Program-made: the position numbers and the translations under genes
Part shown: piece by piece, positions 42,629-52,204 of the stretch
Layout: every line of letters starts with the position of its first letter
How positions within the stretch are numbered: position 1 is the stretch's first letter
The notes under the pieces: model-generated
The model's input: the letters and a program-made list of their open reading frames with translations, nothing else
What the model was told of the DNA's origin: nothing
The model's database searches: none
Assembly (NCBI RefSeq): GCF_025145845.1
Contig: NZ_CP102253.1
Span: 1,178,001-1,242,000, forward strand
Length of the DNA: 64,000 nt
Reading direction: 5' to 3'
From: Alistipes shahii WAL 8301
Lineage (GTDB): Bacteria > Bacteroidota > Bacteroidia > Bacteroidales > Rikenellaceae

Positions 42629-44674
42629 ATGAAAACAACCCTTCTGTCGATCCTCCTGTCGGTCGCGGCCCTGATCCGGGCCGCCGCCGGCAACGACGGT
42701 CTGAACCTATTGCAGGCCGAATATTCGAAACCGGGCGTCGCCGAATCCTTCGCAGCGGGGAAAGCATGGTTCCCGTTCCCCGCCTACGAAGACCGTGCGG
42801 GCTGGGCCGCGCTCTTCGGTCCCGACGCCGGGAAAGTCATCCGGCGGGGCGAGCAGCTGCTCGACTACCAATGGCAGCACATCCCCGCCAGCGCCTACCT
42901 CGCCTTCGAGCGGACGGGCGACCGGCAGGCCATGGAGAGGCCCGAAGGGGCCAACCGCGGCGCGATGATCGCCCTGATCCTGGCCGAACTGGCCGAAGGG
43001 AAGGGACGGTTCATCGACCAGCTCGCCAACGGCGTCTGGCTGGCCGCGCAGCAGCCTTCGTGGGTGCTCTCGGCGCACCAGGGGCGGCAGCGGAGCAAGC
43101 GGTCGCTTCCCGACGCCCGCGAACAGCTCATCGACCTCGCATCGGGGCGTTACGGCTCCATCGTCTCCATCGCCTATCACTTCTTCCACCGGGAATTCGA
43201 CAAACTCGACCCCTCCATCTCGGTCGCCACGGAGAACGCCGTCCGGCGAAACATCCTCGACCCGTACCTCGATCCCGGACAACGGCGCGCCAACTGGTGG
43301 CTGGGACTGGCGTCCAGGGGATCAATGCTCAACAACTGGACCCCGTGGTGCAATTCGGACGTGATCCTGTGCTTCCTGCTGATGGAGAAGGACCAGGAGC
43401 GGCTCGACCGGGCCGTGGCCCAGTCGGTCCAATCCATGGACCTGTTCCTCAACTACATCCAGAAGGACGGGGCCTGCGAGGAAGGCCCCGCCTACTGGGG
43501 CGCGGCGGCCGGGAAGGTCTACGACTACCTCCAGATCCTGTACGACGCCTCGGACGGCGCATTCTCGCTGTTCGGCAACGAACGCATCCGGAAAATGGGC
43601 GAGTTCGTCTCCCGCTCCTACATCGGCAACGGCTACGTCGTCAACTTCGCCGACGCCGGAGCCAGGCTGAACAACCCCAGCGAACTGATCTGGAATTACG
43701 GCCATGCGGTGGGCAGCAGGGAGATGACCGATTTCGCGCTCTACTGCCTGGCCGACCCCGCGAGCGGAAAATTCCGAAACCCCGTCATCACGGGCAACGA
43801 CGCCTACCGGGCGCTCGAAACGGTGCGGTTCAACCCGCTGATCCGCGAGGCCGCGGATTCGCTGAACCGCCTTGCGGCCGAAACCGCTCCGGCGGAGGTG
43901 CGCCGCAACCTGCGGCGCGGCGTACCCCCGGCCACGTGGTATCCCGAGACCGAAATGTGCTTCATGCGCAATCCTTCGGGATGGTTTCTCGGAGCGAAGG
44001 GCGGCTACAACAACGAGAGCCACAACCACAACGACGTAGGGAGCTGCGTCGTCTATGTCCGGGACATCCCGGTGCTCGTGGACGCCGGCGTGGGGACCTA
44101 CACCAAGCAGACGTTCAACCACGACCGCTACAAGATCTGGTCGATGCAGTGCGACTGGCACAACCTGCCGATGATCAACGGCGCCGCCCAGCCCGCCGGC
44201 GCGCAGTACCGGTCGAAAAACACGTCGTGCGACCTCTCCAAGGGGATGTTCTCGCTCGATCTGGCCGACGCCTATCCGCCGGAGTCGGGATGCCGGAAGT
44301 GGGTCAGGACCTACCGTCTCGCCCCGAAGGGCGCACCCTCGGTGACGATCACCGACTCGTTCGCGCTCGACGCGCGGACGCAGCCGGACGTGGAGCATTT
44401 CCTGGTCAAGGGATCGGTCGTCCTGCCGGGCGGAACGCACCAAGGGCGGACGCTGCCCGATGGGGAACTGCTGATTCTCTGCGACGAGGGGCTGGTCGTG
44501 AAGATGACCTTCCCGGCGTCGCTGAAAGCCTCGGTCGACGTGATGGAACTCACCGACCGGAGGTTCTCCGGCGTGTGGGGTCCGAGCCTGCGGCGGATCA
44601 ACCTCGCCTCGCCGCCCGACGCTCCGGCGAAGGGCAGCTATGAATTCCGGATCACCGAACTCGGCAAAAAGTGA
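42629..44674 (+). CDS. Second heparinase II/III-fold polysaccharide lyase, periplasmic
   Basis: A 681-residue protein with a signal peptide (MKTTLLSILLSVAALIRAAAG) and no lipobox, so probably periplasmic. The toroid domain (about 60-380; WWLGLASRGSMLNNWTPWCN) is followed by the beta-sheet domain with GGYNNESHNHNDVGSCVVY, whose His residues are typical of heparinase II/III-type lyases. It resembles PL15/PL33-like proteins in length, but the exact family is not certain. It differs strongly from the preceding lyase, which suggests a division between surface and periplasm. Confidence 0.85.
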   Translation: MKTTLLSILLSVAALIRAAAGNDGLNLLQAEYSKPGVAESFAAGKAWFPFPAYEDRAGWAALFGPDAGKVIRRGEQLLDYQWQHIPASAYLAFERTGDRQAMERPEGANRGAMIALILAELAEGKGRFIDQLANGVWLAAQQPSWVLSAHQGRQRSKRSLPDAREQLIDLASGRYGSIVSIAYHFFHREFDKLDPSISVATENAVRRNILDPYLDPGQRRANWWLGLASRGSMLNNWTPWCNSDVILCFLLMEKDQERLDRAVAQSVQSMDLFLNYIQKDGACEEGPAYWGAAAGKVYDYLQILYDASDGAFSLFGNERIRKMGEFVSRSYIGNGYVVNFADAGARLNNPSELIWNYGHAVGSREMTDFALYCLADPASGKFRNPVITGNDAYRALETVRFNPLIREAADSLNRLAAETAPAEVRRNLRRGVPPATWYPETEMCFMRNPSGWFLGAKGGYNNESHNHNDVGSCVVYVRDIPVLVDAGVGTYTKQTFNHDRYKIWSMQCDWHNLPMINGAAQPAGAQYRSKNTSCDLSKGMFSLDLADAYPPESGCRKWVRTYRLAPKGAPSVTITDSFALDARTQPDVEHFLVKGSVVLPGGTHQGRTLPDGELLILCDEGLVVKMTFPASLKASVDVMELTDRRFSGVWGPSLRRINLASPPDAPAKGSYEFRITELGKK

Positions 44675-44679
44675 CGGCG

Positions 44680-46389
44680 ATGCGACACCGGACCCTCCTC
44701 CTGATCGCCGCCGTGACGGGCCTGCTGGCCTGCGCCTGCGGCGGCACCGAGGCCGAACGGCTGCACCGGGCCGCCATGCGGGAGTACCTCGACCCGATCC
44801 GGCCCGGATACGAAGGGCGAAATCCCTTCTGGAACGCCTTCGCGACGAAGTTCATCTACGCCCCGGCCTTCGGGTTCGAACCGGTGGAAAGCGCCGTGAA
44901 ATACCGTTTCACCGTCTCGCACCTCGGAACCTCGATGGTCGAGTCGCCCCGTTACCGCAAGGACGCCCCGACCGAAGACCCCGAACCCCGGCGGGTCCTC
45001 GGGCCGGGCGTTCCGACGGGACGTTCGTGGAGTTTCGAGGCGGACTCCCCGCAGCAGAGCCTCGCCCCGGTGTGGAACGACATTCCGGCAGGCCGGGTGC
45101 GGGTCACGGCGGAGGGGCTGGACGCCTCGGGACGGGTCCTGGGAAAGGCCGGGGAGCGGGAATTCCTGCGGGACTTCCCCTTCCGGCCGCCCTACAACGG
45201 CAACGTGAGGCCTTACGCCGAGGCGGCGCGCATGGCCGCCCTGTACATCCACGAACTCCCGGCGATCCGGCGCTGGCTCACCGCCGCGGAGCCGGACATG
45301 ACCTACCGCCACAACACCTACGCATGCAAAATCGTGGGGGCCACGATCCAGCTGGAGGTGCTGGTCGCGAAACTGCTGCCCGCGCACCGGGAGGAGGCGC
45401 TCGCCATCGCCCGGAACGCGGCCCGGTTCCTGATGGACCGAAGCCGTCCCGAAGGCGACCCGCTGGCCTTCTTCCCGCCGACCTACTACTCCGACCTGAT
45501 CTCCTCGTCGCGGGCCGAAAACCGGGGCAAGACGATGACCATGGAGGCCTGCGCCGCCGGAAACGCCTTTCTCGACCTCTACGACGCGACGGGCGACCGG
45601 ATCTGCTACGACCGGGCGCTGGCCATCGCGGAGACCTACTCCAGGCTGCAACACGCCGACGGCTCGTTCCCGATCAAGGTCGATTTCGAGACCGGGGAGC
45701 CGGTCAACGGCTGCAAGGCGATGCTCACGCCGGTCATGGAGTATTTCGGACGGCTTGAAAACCAGTACGGCGTCACCCGCTACCGCGGCTGCCTCGCCCG
45801 GGCGGCGGAGTGGATGCGCCGCAACGCACTCGAAAGTTTCGACCTGACCGGACAGTTCGAGGACATGACCGTTCTCGGGCAGCAGCCCTACCAGAACCTC
45901 ACCAACTGCGCCTCGGCGCCCTACGCCTCGTGGCTGCTCAAAAAGCCCGGCCGCACGGCCGCGGAGCTGGCCGACGCCGTCGACCTGATCCGTTTCAGCG
46001 AGGACCAGTTCGTATGCTGGGACGTGCTGCCCGACGACGACGGCGTCCGGACGCTCTGCACGCCCTGCGTCTACGAACAGTACGGCTACCGGGTTCCGGT
46101 CGACAACAGCACGTGCGTGGTGGCGAACGCCCTGCTGGACCTCTGCGAGGCGACGGGCGACCGGCTGGCTTTCGCCAAGGCCAAAGCGCTGGCGGACAAC
46201 CTCACCGTGGTCCAGAATGCGCTGGACGGGCTGATCCCCACGTCGCTCGACGTGCGCGAAGGCGCCAAGAACCGGATACGGGGTTTCTGGGTCAACTGCA
46301 CCTACGCCTCCATTCTCACGCTGCTCCGGATGGCGGAACTCACCGGGGAGACCGCCGGTTTTCCCGCAGACGTCTCGCACGCACGCTGA
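44680..46389 (+). CDS. (alpha/alpha)-barrel lipoprotein of unknown activity
   Basis: A lipoprotein of about 569 residues (ATG at 44680; a GTG at 44671 overlaps the previous stop). Lipobox LLACAC. After a beta-rich first part (about residues 25-170) comes a helical toroid with repeated motifs (AARMAALYIHELPAIRRWL, MEACAAGNAFLDLYDATGD, LQHADGSFPIKVDFETG, NCASAPYASWLL). This recalls uronyl epimerases, GH88/105-like or AGE-type barrels, but I do not see a diagnostic catalytic set. In an acidic-glycan PUL a uronyl C5-epimerase or unsaturated-sugar hydrolase would make sense. Function is left open. Confidence 0.75.
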   Translation: MRHRTLLLIAAVTGLLACACGGTEAERLHRAAMREYLDPIRPGYEGRNPFWNAFATKFIYAPAFGFEPVESAVKYRFTVSHLGTSMVESPRYRKDAPTEDPEPRRVLGPGVPTGRSWSFEADSPQQSLAPVWNDIPAGRVRVTAEGLDASGRVLGKAGEREFLRDFPFRPPYNGNVRPYAEAARMAALYIHELPAIRRWLTAAEPDMTYRHNTYACKIVGATIQLEVLVAKLLPAHREEALAIARNAARFLMDRSRPEGDPLAFFPPTYYSDLISSSRAENRGKTMTMEACAAGNAFLDLYDATGDRICYDRALAIAETYSRLQHADGSFPIKVDFETGEPVNGCKAMLTPVMEYFGRLENQYGVTRYRGCLARAAEWMRRNALESFDLTGQFEDMTVLGQQPYQNLTNCASAPYASWLLKKPGRTAAELADAVDLIRFSEDQFVCWDVLPDDDGVRTLCTPCVYEQYGYRVPVDNSTCVVANALLDLCEATGDRLAFAKAKALADNLTVVQNALDGLIPTSLDVREGAKNRIRGFWVNCTYASILTLLRMAELTGETAGFPADVSHAR

Positions 46390-46464
46390 CGCGGGAAACG
46401 GACCCGGAATTCCCGAAACCGGATATTTTTCGGTATCTTGTCCCATCAATCCGACGCTTTTCCG

Positions 46465-49400
46465 ATGACGAAAAACTACATAGCGGCTCTGGTCCTGCTC
46501 CTGGCGACAGCCCTTCCCGGGTCGGCGATCAATCCCTACCGGCGGTACGATACAAGAAACGGGCTGTCCGACAACAGCGTGAAGGACATCTGTCAGGACA
46601 GCCGGGGCTACATGTGGTTCGCCACGAAGGACGGGTTCAACCGCTTCAACGGCTACCGCTTCGACGTTTTCGGCTCGTCGTTCTCCGGCGAGCACCTCAA
46701 CATCGACGTCATCTGCCCCCATTCGGACGGAATCCGCATCTGGCTGGGGTGCACCGAAGCCCTCATGCTTTTCGACCCGCGGGACGAGCGCCTCACGCGG
46801 TTCGACGCCCGGAACAGCGAGGGAAAGGGCATCCGGAACTGCATCAGCCTGCTGTACGACCCGCTGGGCGACCTGTGGATCGGAACCGACGACGGGCTGT
46901 TCCGCTGGGACGAACGCATCGGCCGCCTCTTCCGTTACGAACTGGAGGAGAGCGACGGCGGCACGTGCCGCGGGATCCGGACCATCTTCGAGGACAACGG
47001 CGGCGAAATCTGGGTCGGGACGACCGCCGGACTGTACCGCTACCACCGCAAGACGGACCGCTTCGGCCGGAATGCGAAGCCCAAGCCGGAGAGTTCCCTG
47101 CTGGGCGACAACGAGATCACGGCCATCGTCGAGGCCGAAGACGGCAAACTGCTGATCGGCATGCAGAACGGCTACCTCGGCGAATTCGACATCTACACGG
47201 GCCGGTTCACGCAATTCCCCGCCTTCGACGCCGAGGGAAAGCAACTCTCCGTCGCGCGCATCCACACGATTTTCCGGCGGGACATGAACCGCTACATGAT
47301 CGGTTCGGACAGCGGCCTTTTCTTCTTCAGCCGCAAGAACGGCCGCTGGTCGGTCTCCGGAGACAACCTCGCCGAAGAAAGCATCTACCGGTGTTTCCGG
47401 GACCGCGAGGGCGGCATCTGGATCGGAACCTATTTCTGCGGCGTGAACTACCTTTCGCCCCGGCAGGACGAAATCCTGTGGTACTACGACGACGGCCGTC
47501 CGGAGTCGCTCGACGGCAACGCCGTGAGCCAGTTCTGCGACGACGGCCGGGGGAACCTCTGGATCGCGACCGAAAACGGAGGCCTGAACCATTTCGACGT
47601 CCGCAACCGGAAATTCACCAACCACACCGCCCGCAGCCACAACAACCTGCATGCCCTCTGCATGGACGGGGACGACCTGCTGATCGGAACCTTCTCGCAG
47701 GGGCTTGACCTGATGAACCTCCGGACCGGAAAGGTCGTCAACTACCGGAACGTCCCCGGGGATTCCGCCTCCCTGTGCAACGACTACGTCTACGCCATCT
47801 TCCGGGCAAGCGACGGCACCCTCTACGTCGGGACGATGTCCGGCATGTGCACCTTCGACAAACGTCGGGGACGGTTCTCCCGGGTGAAGATCACCGAAGG
47901 GAGATTCATCTACGACATCGCCGAGGACACCGGGGGCAACATCTGGGTCGCCAGCAAGGTGAGCGGGATATACCGCTATTCGCCCGGCGACGGGACCTGG
48001 AAAAACTACCGCCACGACGAACTCGACCCGCGTTCGCCCGCCGACGACAGGTACATCCGGGTCTACGTCGACACCGGAGGGCAGGTCTGGTTCTGCGGCG
48101 AAAGCGCCGGGATCTGCCGCTACGATCCCCCGATGGACGGGTTCGAGAATTTCGGCGCCGACGACAACCTGCCGAACGGCATCTACTACGGCGTGCTGGA
48201 CGACAGCGCGGGCAACCTGTGGCTCTCCTCCAACCAAGGCATCCTCAAATACAACCCCCAGCTGCACACCTGCGCACGCTACACGATCGAGGACGGACTC
48301 CAGAGCAACCAGTTCAATTTCCGGTCGTCGCACAAAGCCGGGGACGGAACGTTCTTCTTCGGGGGAATAAACGGCTTCAACTACTTCTCGCCGTTCAACA
48401 TCTCGGTCAACAAGGTCCGGCCGGAGATCGTCATCTCGTCGGTCCGCATGCACCGGGCCGACAGTTTCTCGGTCGGTTCGGAGCGGCAGACCCTCCCCGA
48501 CGGGAACCTGCGCATTTCCAGCAAAACGATCTCCTTCGACATCAATTTCGAGTGCCTGAGCTACGTGGCCCCGGGGCAGAACCGCTATGCGTGGAAACTG
48601 GAAGGGTTCAACAGCGACTGGGTCTACACCGACCAGCACTCCGTGTCGTTTATGAAACTGCCCGCGGGCCGCTACGTCTTCCGGGTGCGGGGCTGCAACA
48701 ACGACGGCTACTGGAGCGATGCGACCCGCAGCCTGGAGATCAGCGTACAGCCCCACCCCTTCCTCAGCCCCGTCGCCAAGGGCGTCTATTTCCTGCTGGT
48801 CGCGCTGCTGATCGTCGCCGCAGTCCGGGTCATCCTCCGGCGGCAGGGCGAAAAGAAGGAAAAGGAGCTGATCCAGACCAAGATGGCGTTCTTCACCCAG
48901 GTGGCCCACGAGATCAAGACGCCGGTCACGCTGATCAAGTCCCCGCTCGAACGGATCATCGAAACCGGCAAATGGAACAGCGACGTAACTTCCAACCTCG
49001 ACATGATGAAACGGAACGTCGACCGGCTGCTCGAACTCATCCGCCAGCTGCTCGATTTCCGGAAGGTGGACAACGAGGGATTCCGGTTGAGCCGCCGCGA
49101 AACCGACATCAGCCTGCTGGTCGAGGAGACCGTCGCACGGTTCCGCAACTCGACCGAAAAGATCGCCATCCGCACGGACTGTCCCGACGCGCACGTCCTG
49201 TTCTATGCCGACGGCGAGGCCTTCACCAAAATCTTGAGCAACCTGCTCGCCAACGCCCTGAAATACGCCCGCTCGACGGTCGTGGTCGTCCTCCGCATCC
49301 TGGACGACGACCGGGGACGGACGCTCCGGCTATCGGTCCGGGACGACGGGGACGGCATCCCGCCCCGCATCCGGGAGAAGGTGTTCGACCTCTTCTACCA

Positions 49401-50400
49401 GAAGAATCCCGATTCGGGCAAGGGCTTCGGAATCGGGTTGAGTCTGGTGAAACTCCTCGTCGAAAAGCACAACGGCCGGGTGTACGTCGACCGGCACACC
49501 GTCGCGGGCTGCGAACTTACGGTGGAGATCCCGGATTCCGGAGCATCTGCGAGGGGGGGGGTACGCGCCCCCGAACCAGCCGAAGAACCGGCCGATAGCC
49601 CGGAAGACCGGCAGCCGGAGGCGAAGCCCTTCCACATCATGGTCGTGGAGGACACTCCCGACCTGCGAGAGTTTCTGGTCAAGAATTTCGAGGACACCTA
49701 CGGCGTCCTTTCGGCGAAAAACGGCGCCGAAGCCCTCGCCATCCTCGAAAAACAGGCCTGCGACCTGATCATCAGCGACGCCCTGATGCCCGAAATGGAC
49801 GGTTTCGACCTGTTGATGAAGGTCCGTAACGACGAAATGCTGTGCCACATCCCGTTCATCCTGCTCTCGGTGGTCGACTCCGTGGACTCGAAGATCAAGG
49901 GACTGGAATACGGGGCTGACGTCTATATCGAAAAACCCTTCTCGCTGGGTTACGTCAAGGCGACGGTGGAGAGCCTGCTCGAAAACCGGAAACGGGCCTT
50001 CCGCCACTTCGCGTCGCGGCCCGGATTCCAGTACGAGAAAGACGATATGGGCCGCAACGACCGGCAGTGGCTGGACAAGCTGACGGGCATCGTCCGCGAG
50101 AACCTCACCTGCGAGACGCTCTCCGTGGACCTGCTCACCGAGAAAATGGCCTTGAGCCGTTCCAGCCTGCAACGGAAGCTGAAAGGGCTGACGGGCGTCT
50201 CGCCCAACGAATACATCCAGTTGGTACGGCTGAAAACGGCCGCGCAGCTGCTCCGCAGCGGCGAATACCGGATCAGCGAGGTCTGCTACCTGACCGGATT
50301 CAGCAGCATGTCGTGGTTCGCCAAATGTTTCACGAAGCAGTTCGGCATGCGCCCGAAGGATTTCATCCGGCAGAATCAGGACGGGAAATCATCCGGATAA
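46465..50400 (+). CDS. Hybrid two-component system (HTCS) regulator of PUL 2
   Basis: A 1311-residue one-protein sensor-regulator. From the ATG at 46465 it has a signal peptide, then 14-bladed two-component propeller repeats (WFATKDGFNRFNG, LWIGTDDGLF) to about residue 670 and a Y_Y_Y domain. One transmembrane helix (about 773-792) follows, then a histidine kinase (His815 in QVAHEIKTP; N box LSNLLANALKYA; G box DDGDGIPP), a receiver domain (Asp1105 in SDALMPEMDGF) and an AraC DNA-binding domain (about 1205-1305). Such proteins sense a disaccharide made by the PUL and activate it. A G9 tract lies in the kinase-receiver linker. Confidence 0.95.
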   Translation: MTKNYIAALVLLLATALPGSAINPYRRYDTRNGLSDNSVKDICQDSRGYMWFATKDGFNRFNGYRFDVFGSSFSGEHLNIDVICPHSDGIRIWLGCTEALMLFDPRDERLTRFDARNSEGKGIRNCISLLYDPLGDLWIGTDDGLFRWDERIGRLFRYELEESDGGTCRGIRTIFEDNGGEIWVGTTAGLYRYHRKTDRFGRNAKPKPESSLLGDNEITAIVEAEDGKLLIGMQNGYLGEFDIYTGRFTQFPAFDAEGKQLSVARIHTIFRRDMNRYMIGSDSGLFFFSRKNGRWSVSGDNLAEESIYRCFRDREGGIWIGTYFCGVNYLSPRQDEILWYYDDGRPESLDGNAVSQFCDDGRGNLWIATENGGLNHFDVRNRKFTNHTARSHNNLHALCMDGDDLLIGTFSQGLDLMNLRTGKVVNYRNVPGDSASLCNDYVYAIFRASDGTLYVGTMSGMCTFDKRRGRFSRVKITEGRFIYDIAEDTGGNIWVASKVSGIYRYSPGDGTWKNYRHDELDPRSPADDRYIRVYVDTGGQVWFCGESAGICRYDPPMDGFENFGADDNLPNGIYYGVLDDSAGNLWLSSNQGILKYNPQLHTCARYTIEDGLQSNQFNFRSSHKAGDGTFFFGGINGFNYFSPFNISVNKVRPEIVISSVRMHRADSFSVGSERQTLPDGNLRISSKTISFDINFECLSYVAPGQNRYAWKLEGFNSDWVYTDQHSVSFMKLPAGRYVFRVRGCNNDGYWSDATRSLEISVQPHPFLSPVAKGVYFLLVALLIVAAVRVILRRQGEKKEKELIQTKMAFFTQVAHEIKTPVTLIKSPLERIIETGKWNSDVTSNLDMMKRNVDRLLELIRQLLDFRKVDNEGFRLSRRETDISLLVEETVARFRNSTEKIAIRTDCPDAHVLFYADGEAFTKILSNLLANALKYARSTVVVVLRILDDDRGRTLRLSVRDDGDGIPPRIREKVFDLFYQKNPDSGKGFGIGLSLVKLLVEKHNGRVYVDRHTVAGCELTVEIPDSGASARGGVRAPEPAEEPADSPEDRQPEAKPFHIMVVEDTPDLREFLVKNFEDTYGVLSAKNGAEALAILEKQACDLIISDALMPEMDGFDLLMKVRNDEMLCHIPFILLSVVDSVDSKIKGLEYGADVYIEKPFSLGYVKATVESLLENRKRAFRHFASRPGFQYEKDDMGRNDRQWLDKLTGIVRENLTCETLSVDLLTEKMALSRSSLQRKLKGLTGVSPNEYIQLVRLKTAAQLLRSGEYRISEVCYLTGFSSMSWFAKCFTKQFGMRPKDFIRQNQDGKSSG
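49553..49561 (+). repeat. G9 homopolymer inside the HTCS coding sequence
   Basis: Nine consecutive G at codons about 1030-1033 of the regulator, between the kinase G box and the receiver domain. The surrounding linker (SGASARGGVRAPEPAEEPADS) is low in complexity. In the present length the frame stays open. Confidence 0.85.
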
Positions 50401-50404
50401 GAGT

Positions 50405-50438
50405 GCGGGAGCGCTGTTCTTCCAAAAAATGCTCCCGC
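50405..50438. terminator. Hairpin terminator between HTCS and sulfatase genes
   Basis: GCGGGAGC (50405-50412) and GCTCCCGC (50431-50438) form an 8-bp GC-rich stem. It lies between convergent genes and can serve both. Confidence 0.55.
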
Positions 50439-50468
50439 TCCTGCCGCTATCTGCGGAGAGCCCGGTTT

Positions 50469-51872
50469 TCAGGGTTTGGTCACGCGCCACTCCGCAGGGG
50501 CCTTGAAGCCCTCCTTGCCCTGCCCGTAGGGCAGTTCGGGATGCGCGGGACGGATCGTGTCGTAGCGGATGATGTATCGGCGCAGGCGCTCGGCTTCGGC
50601 AGCATGCTCTTCGATCCGGTTCTGCGCCTCATAGGCATCTTCGGGATAATAGACCAGATAATCGCTCTTGAGCTGCATCGCGCGGCTGCCCCCTTTGAGA
50701 ATCAGCTTGCAGTCGCCGCTGACCGCCGCGCCGCAGCCGAGGTAGAGATCGCGCGGGAACGAGGCGGTTTCACCCGTAAGCGCCGGAAGCAGGTTCACAC
50801 CGTCGTAGGGACGCGGAGGCTCCCCGGCACCGACCAGCGCGGCGATCGTGGGGGCCATGTCGACGAACGCCGCAAGCTGTTCCGAGCGGACGCCTTCCGC
50901 GAACCGCCCTTTCCTGCAGAGGACGGCCGGAACGCGTAAGCCACCGTCCCATTCCCGCCCCTTGTGGCCGCGCAGCGGCGCGCAGCTCGACCCGCCGGGC
51001 AGGTTCGGAATGCCGCCGTTGTCGCTCATAAAGAGCACCAGCGTATTTTCCACGAGGCCGCTCCGCTCCAGTTTTTCGAGGATGCGGCCCACGCCCTTGT
51101 CCATGCGGGTCACCATGGCGCGGTAGGTGTAGGCATCCTTCTCGCGGGGAGTCAGCGCGGCGAACTTCTCCGGAGAAATATGCTCGGCGATCTCGTCTTC
51201 GGGAGCCTGGAAAGGCGTATGGGGCGCATTGAACGCCACGTAGAGGAAGAACGGCCCCTCGGAGGCGTACCCCCCGATGCAGCGCACGGCCTCGTCAGCG
51301 ATCAGGTCGGTCGAATAGCCCTCGTCGCGGCACGACTCCCAATCGTTGTGCCAATCCAGTTCACCCTCGCGTTCGTGGGTGAAGTAATCGAGCGCGCCGT
51401 TCAGGCAGCCGTAAAAATGGGTGAATCCGCGGTTGAGCGGATAATACGCCCGGCGCCCGTGGCCCAGATGCCACTTGCCGACGATCGCGCGGTGAGCGTA
51501 CCCGTTGGCGGCGAGCATGTCGGCCAAAGTCTGTTCTTCGGGATCGAGTCCGTAATCGCGCCAGGGCGGAATGACGGTTTTCCGGATGCCGAAACGGCTG
51601 GGATAACGCCCGGTCATCAGCCCCGCACGGGTCGGCGAACTGACCGGAGCGGTGTAGAAACGGTTCATCTCGATGCCCCTGGCGGCCAGCGCATCAATGT
51701 TGGGCGTGGGGATGACGCTTCCGTGATAGCCCACGTCGCCCCAGCCCAGGTCGTCGGCCACGATGAACAGGATGTTAGGGCGTTCGCCGGTCCCGGCGGC
51801 CACGGCCGGAAGTGCGGCGGCAAGGCAGGCGCCTGTTCCGAGCAGGCTTCCGCAGAGTAGATTCCGATTCAT
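50469..51872 (-). CDS. S1-family sulfatase, arylsulfatase B-like
   Basis: A 467-residue secreted sulfatase with a signal peptide (MNRNLLCGSLLGTGACLAAALPAVAA). Metal-binding Asp in VADDLGWGDVGYHG, and the active-site motif V-S-S-P-T-R with Ser78 as the residue converted to formylglycine. Further conserved parts are VGKWHLGH and VAFNAPHTPF, and LFMSDNGG. Overall it is close to arylsulfatase B-like S1 members that remove sulfate from GalNAc or similar. It reads opposite to the other two sulfatases. It requires an anaerobic sulfatase maturase (Ser type), not seen in the window. Confidence 0.87.
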   Translation of the reverse strand: MNRNLLCGSLLGTGACLAAALPAVAAGTGERPNILFIVADDLGWGDVGYHGSVIPTPNIDALAARGIEMNRFYTAPVSSPTRAGLMTGRYPSRFGIRKTVIPPWRDYGLDPEEQTLADMLAANGYAHRAIVGKWHLGHGRRAYYPLNRGFTHFYGCLNGALDYFTHEREGELDWHNDWESCRDEGYSTDLIADEAVRCIGGYASEGPFFLYVAFNAPHTPFQAPEDEIAEHISPEKFAALTPREKDAYTYRAMVTRMDKGVGRILEKLERSGLVENTLVLFMSDNGGIPNLPGGSSCAPLRGHKGREWDGGLRVPAVLCRKGRFAEGVRSEQLAAFVDMAPTIAALVGAGEPPRPYDGVNLLPALTGETASFPRDLYLGCGAAVSGDCKLILKGGSRAMQLKSDYLVYYPEDAYEAQNRIEEHAAEAERLRRYIIRYDTIRPAHPELPYGQGKEGFKAPAEWRVTKP

Positions 51873-52204
51873 TTCGAGTTTTGGATTTAGTTGTCCGCAA
51901 GGTATTCATTTCCCCGGGGAAACGAAGTCGTTTTTTGTTCAAAAAATGTCGCGATTTCTGCAAACCGCCCCGGGCCGGGGTCCGACCGCGGCCGGAAGAC
52001 CCGCCGCAAAGCCCCGGATTCCGGTCTCCGGCAGCATTTTGAACATTCCGTGGCCTGTTTTGGCTAATTTTTTAGCCTCCGGCTCCTATATAATGGTTAC
52101 CTTGCGATCGGAACAGGACCGGAATCCGGACACGGCCGTACCTCGGCGCGCGGCCGCTCCCCGGGCCGGCAAGAACCACCCGCAAACTCACAAAACTTCA
52201 AGAC
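51873..52204. promoter_or_regulatory. Divergent intergenic region between two sulfatase genes
   Basis: This 332-bp region contains no gene. It has a palindrome, GGCTAA-TTTT-TTAGCC (52062-52077), lying about 130 bp upstream of the plus-strand sulfatase, and AT-rich promoter-like DNA (CTATATAATGG near 52086). On the other side TTTTTTGTTCAAAAAA near 51930 is a small inverted repeat upstream of the minus-strand gene. These are the likely promoters and operators of both sulfatase transcripts. Confidence 0.4.

Noticed and set aside
44638..49194. Very long open frame on the minus strand opposite the lyase-to-regulator genes (over 1500 codons)
   Set aside because: It is antisense to well-recognised plus-strand genes; high GC removes stop codons in the opposite frame. 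The translation is compositionally odd (Val, Arg, Glu and Gly rich) and matches no fold I know.
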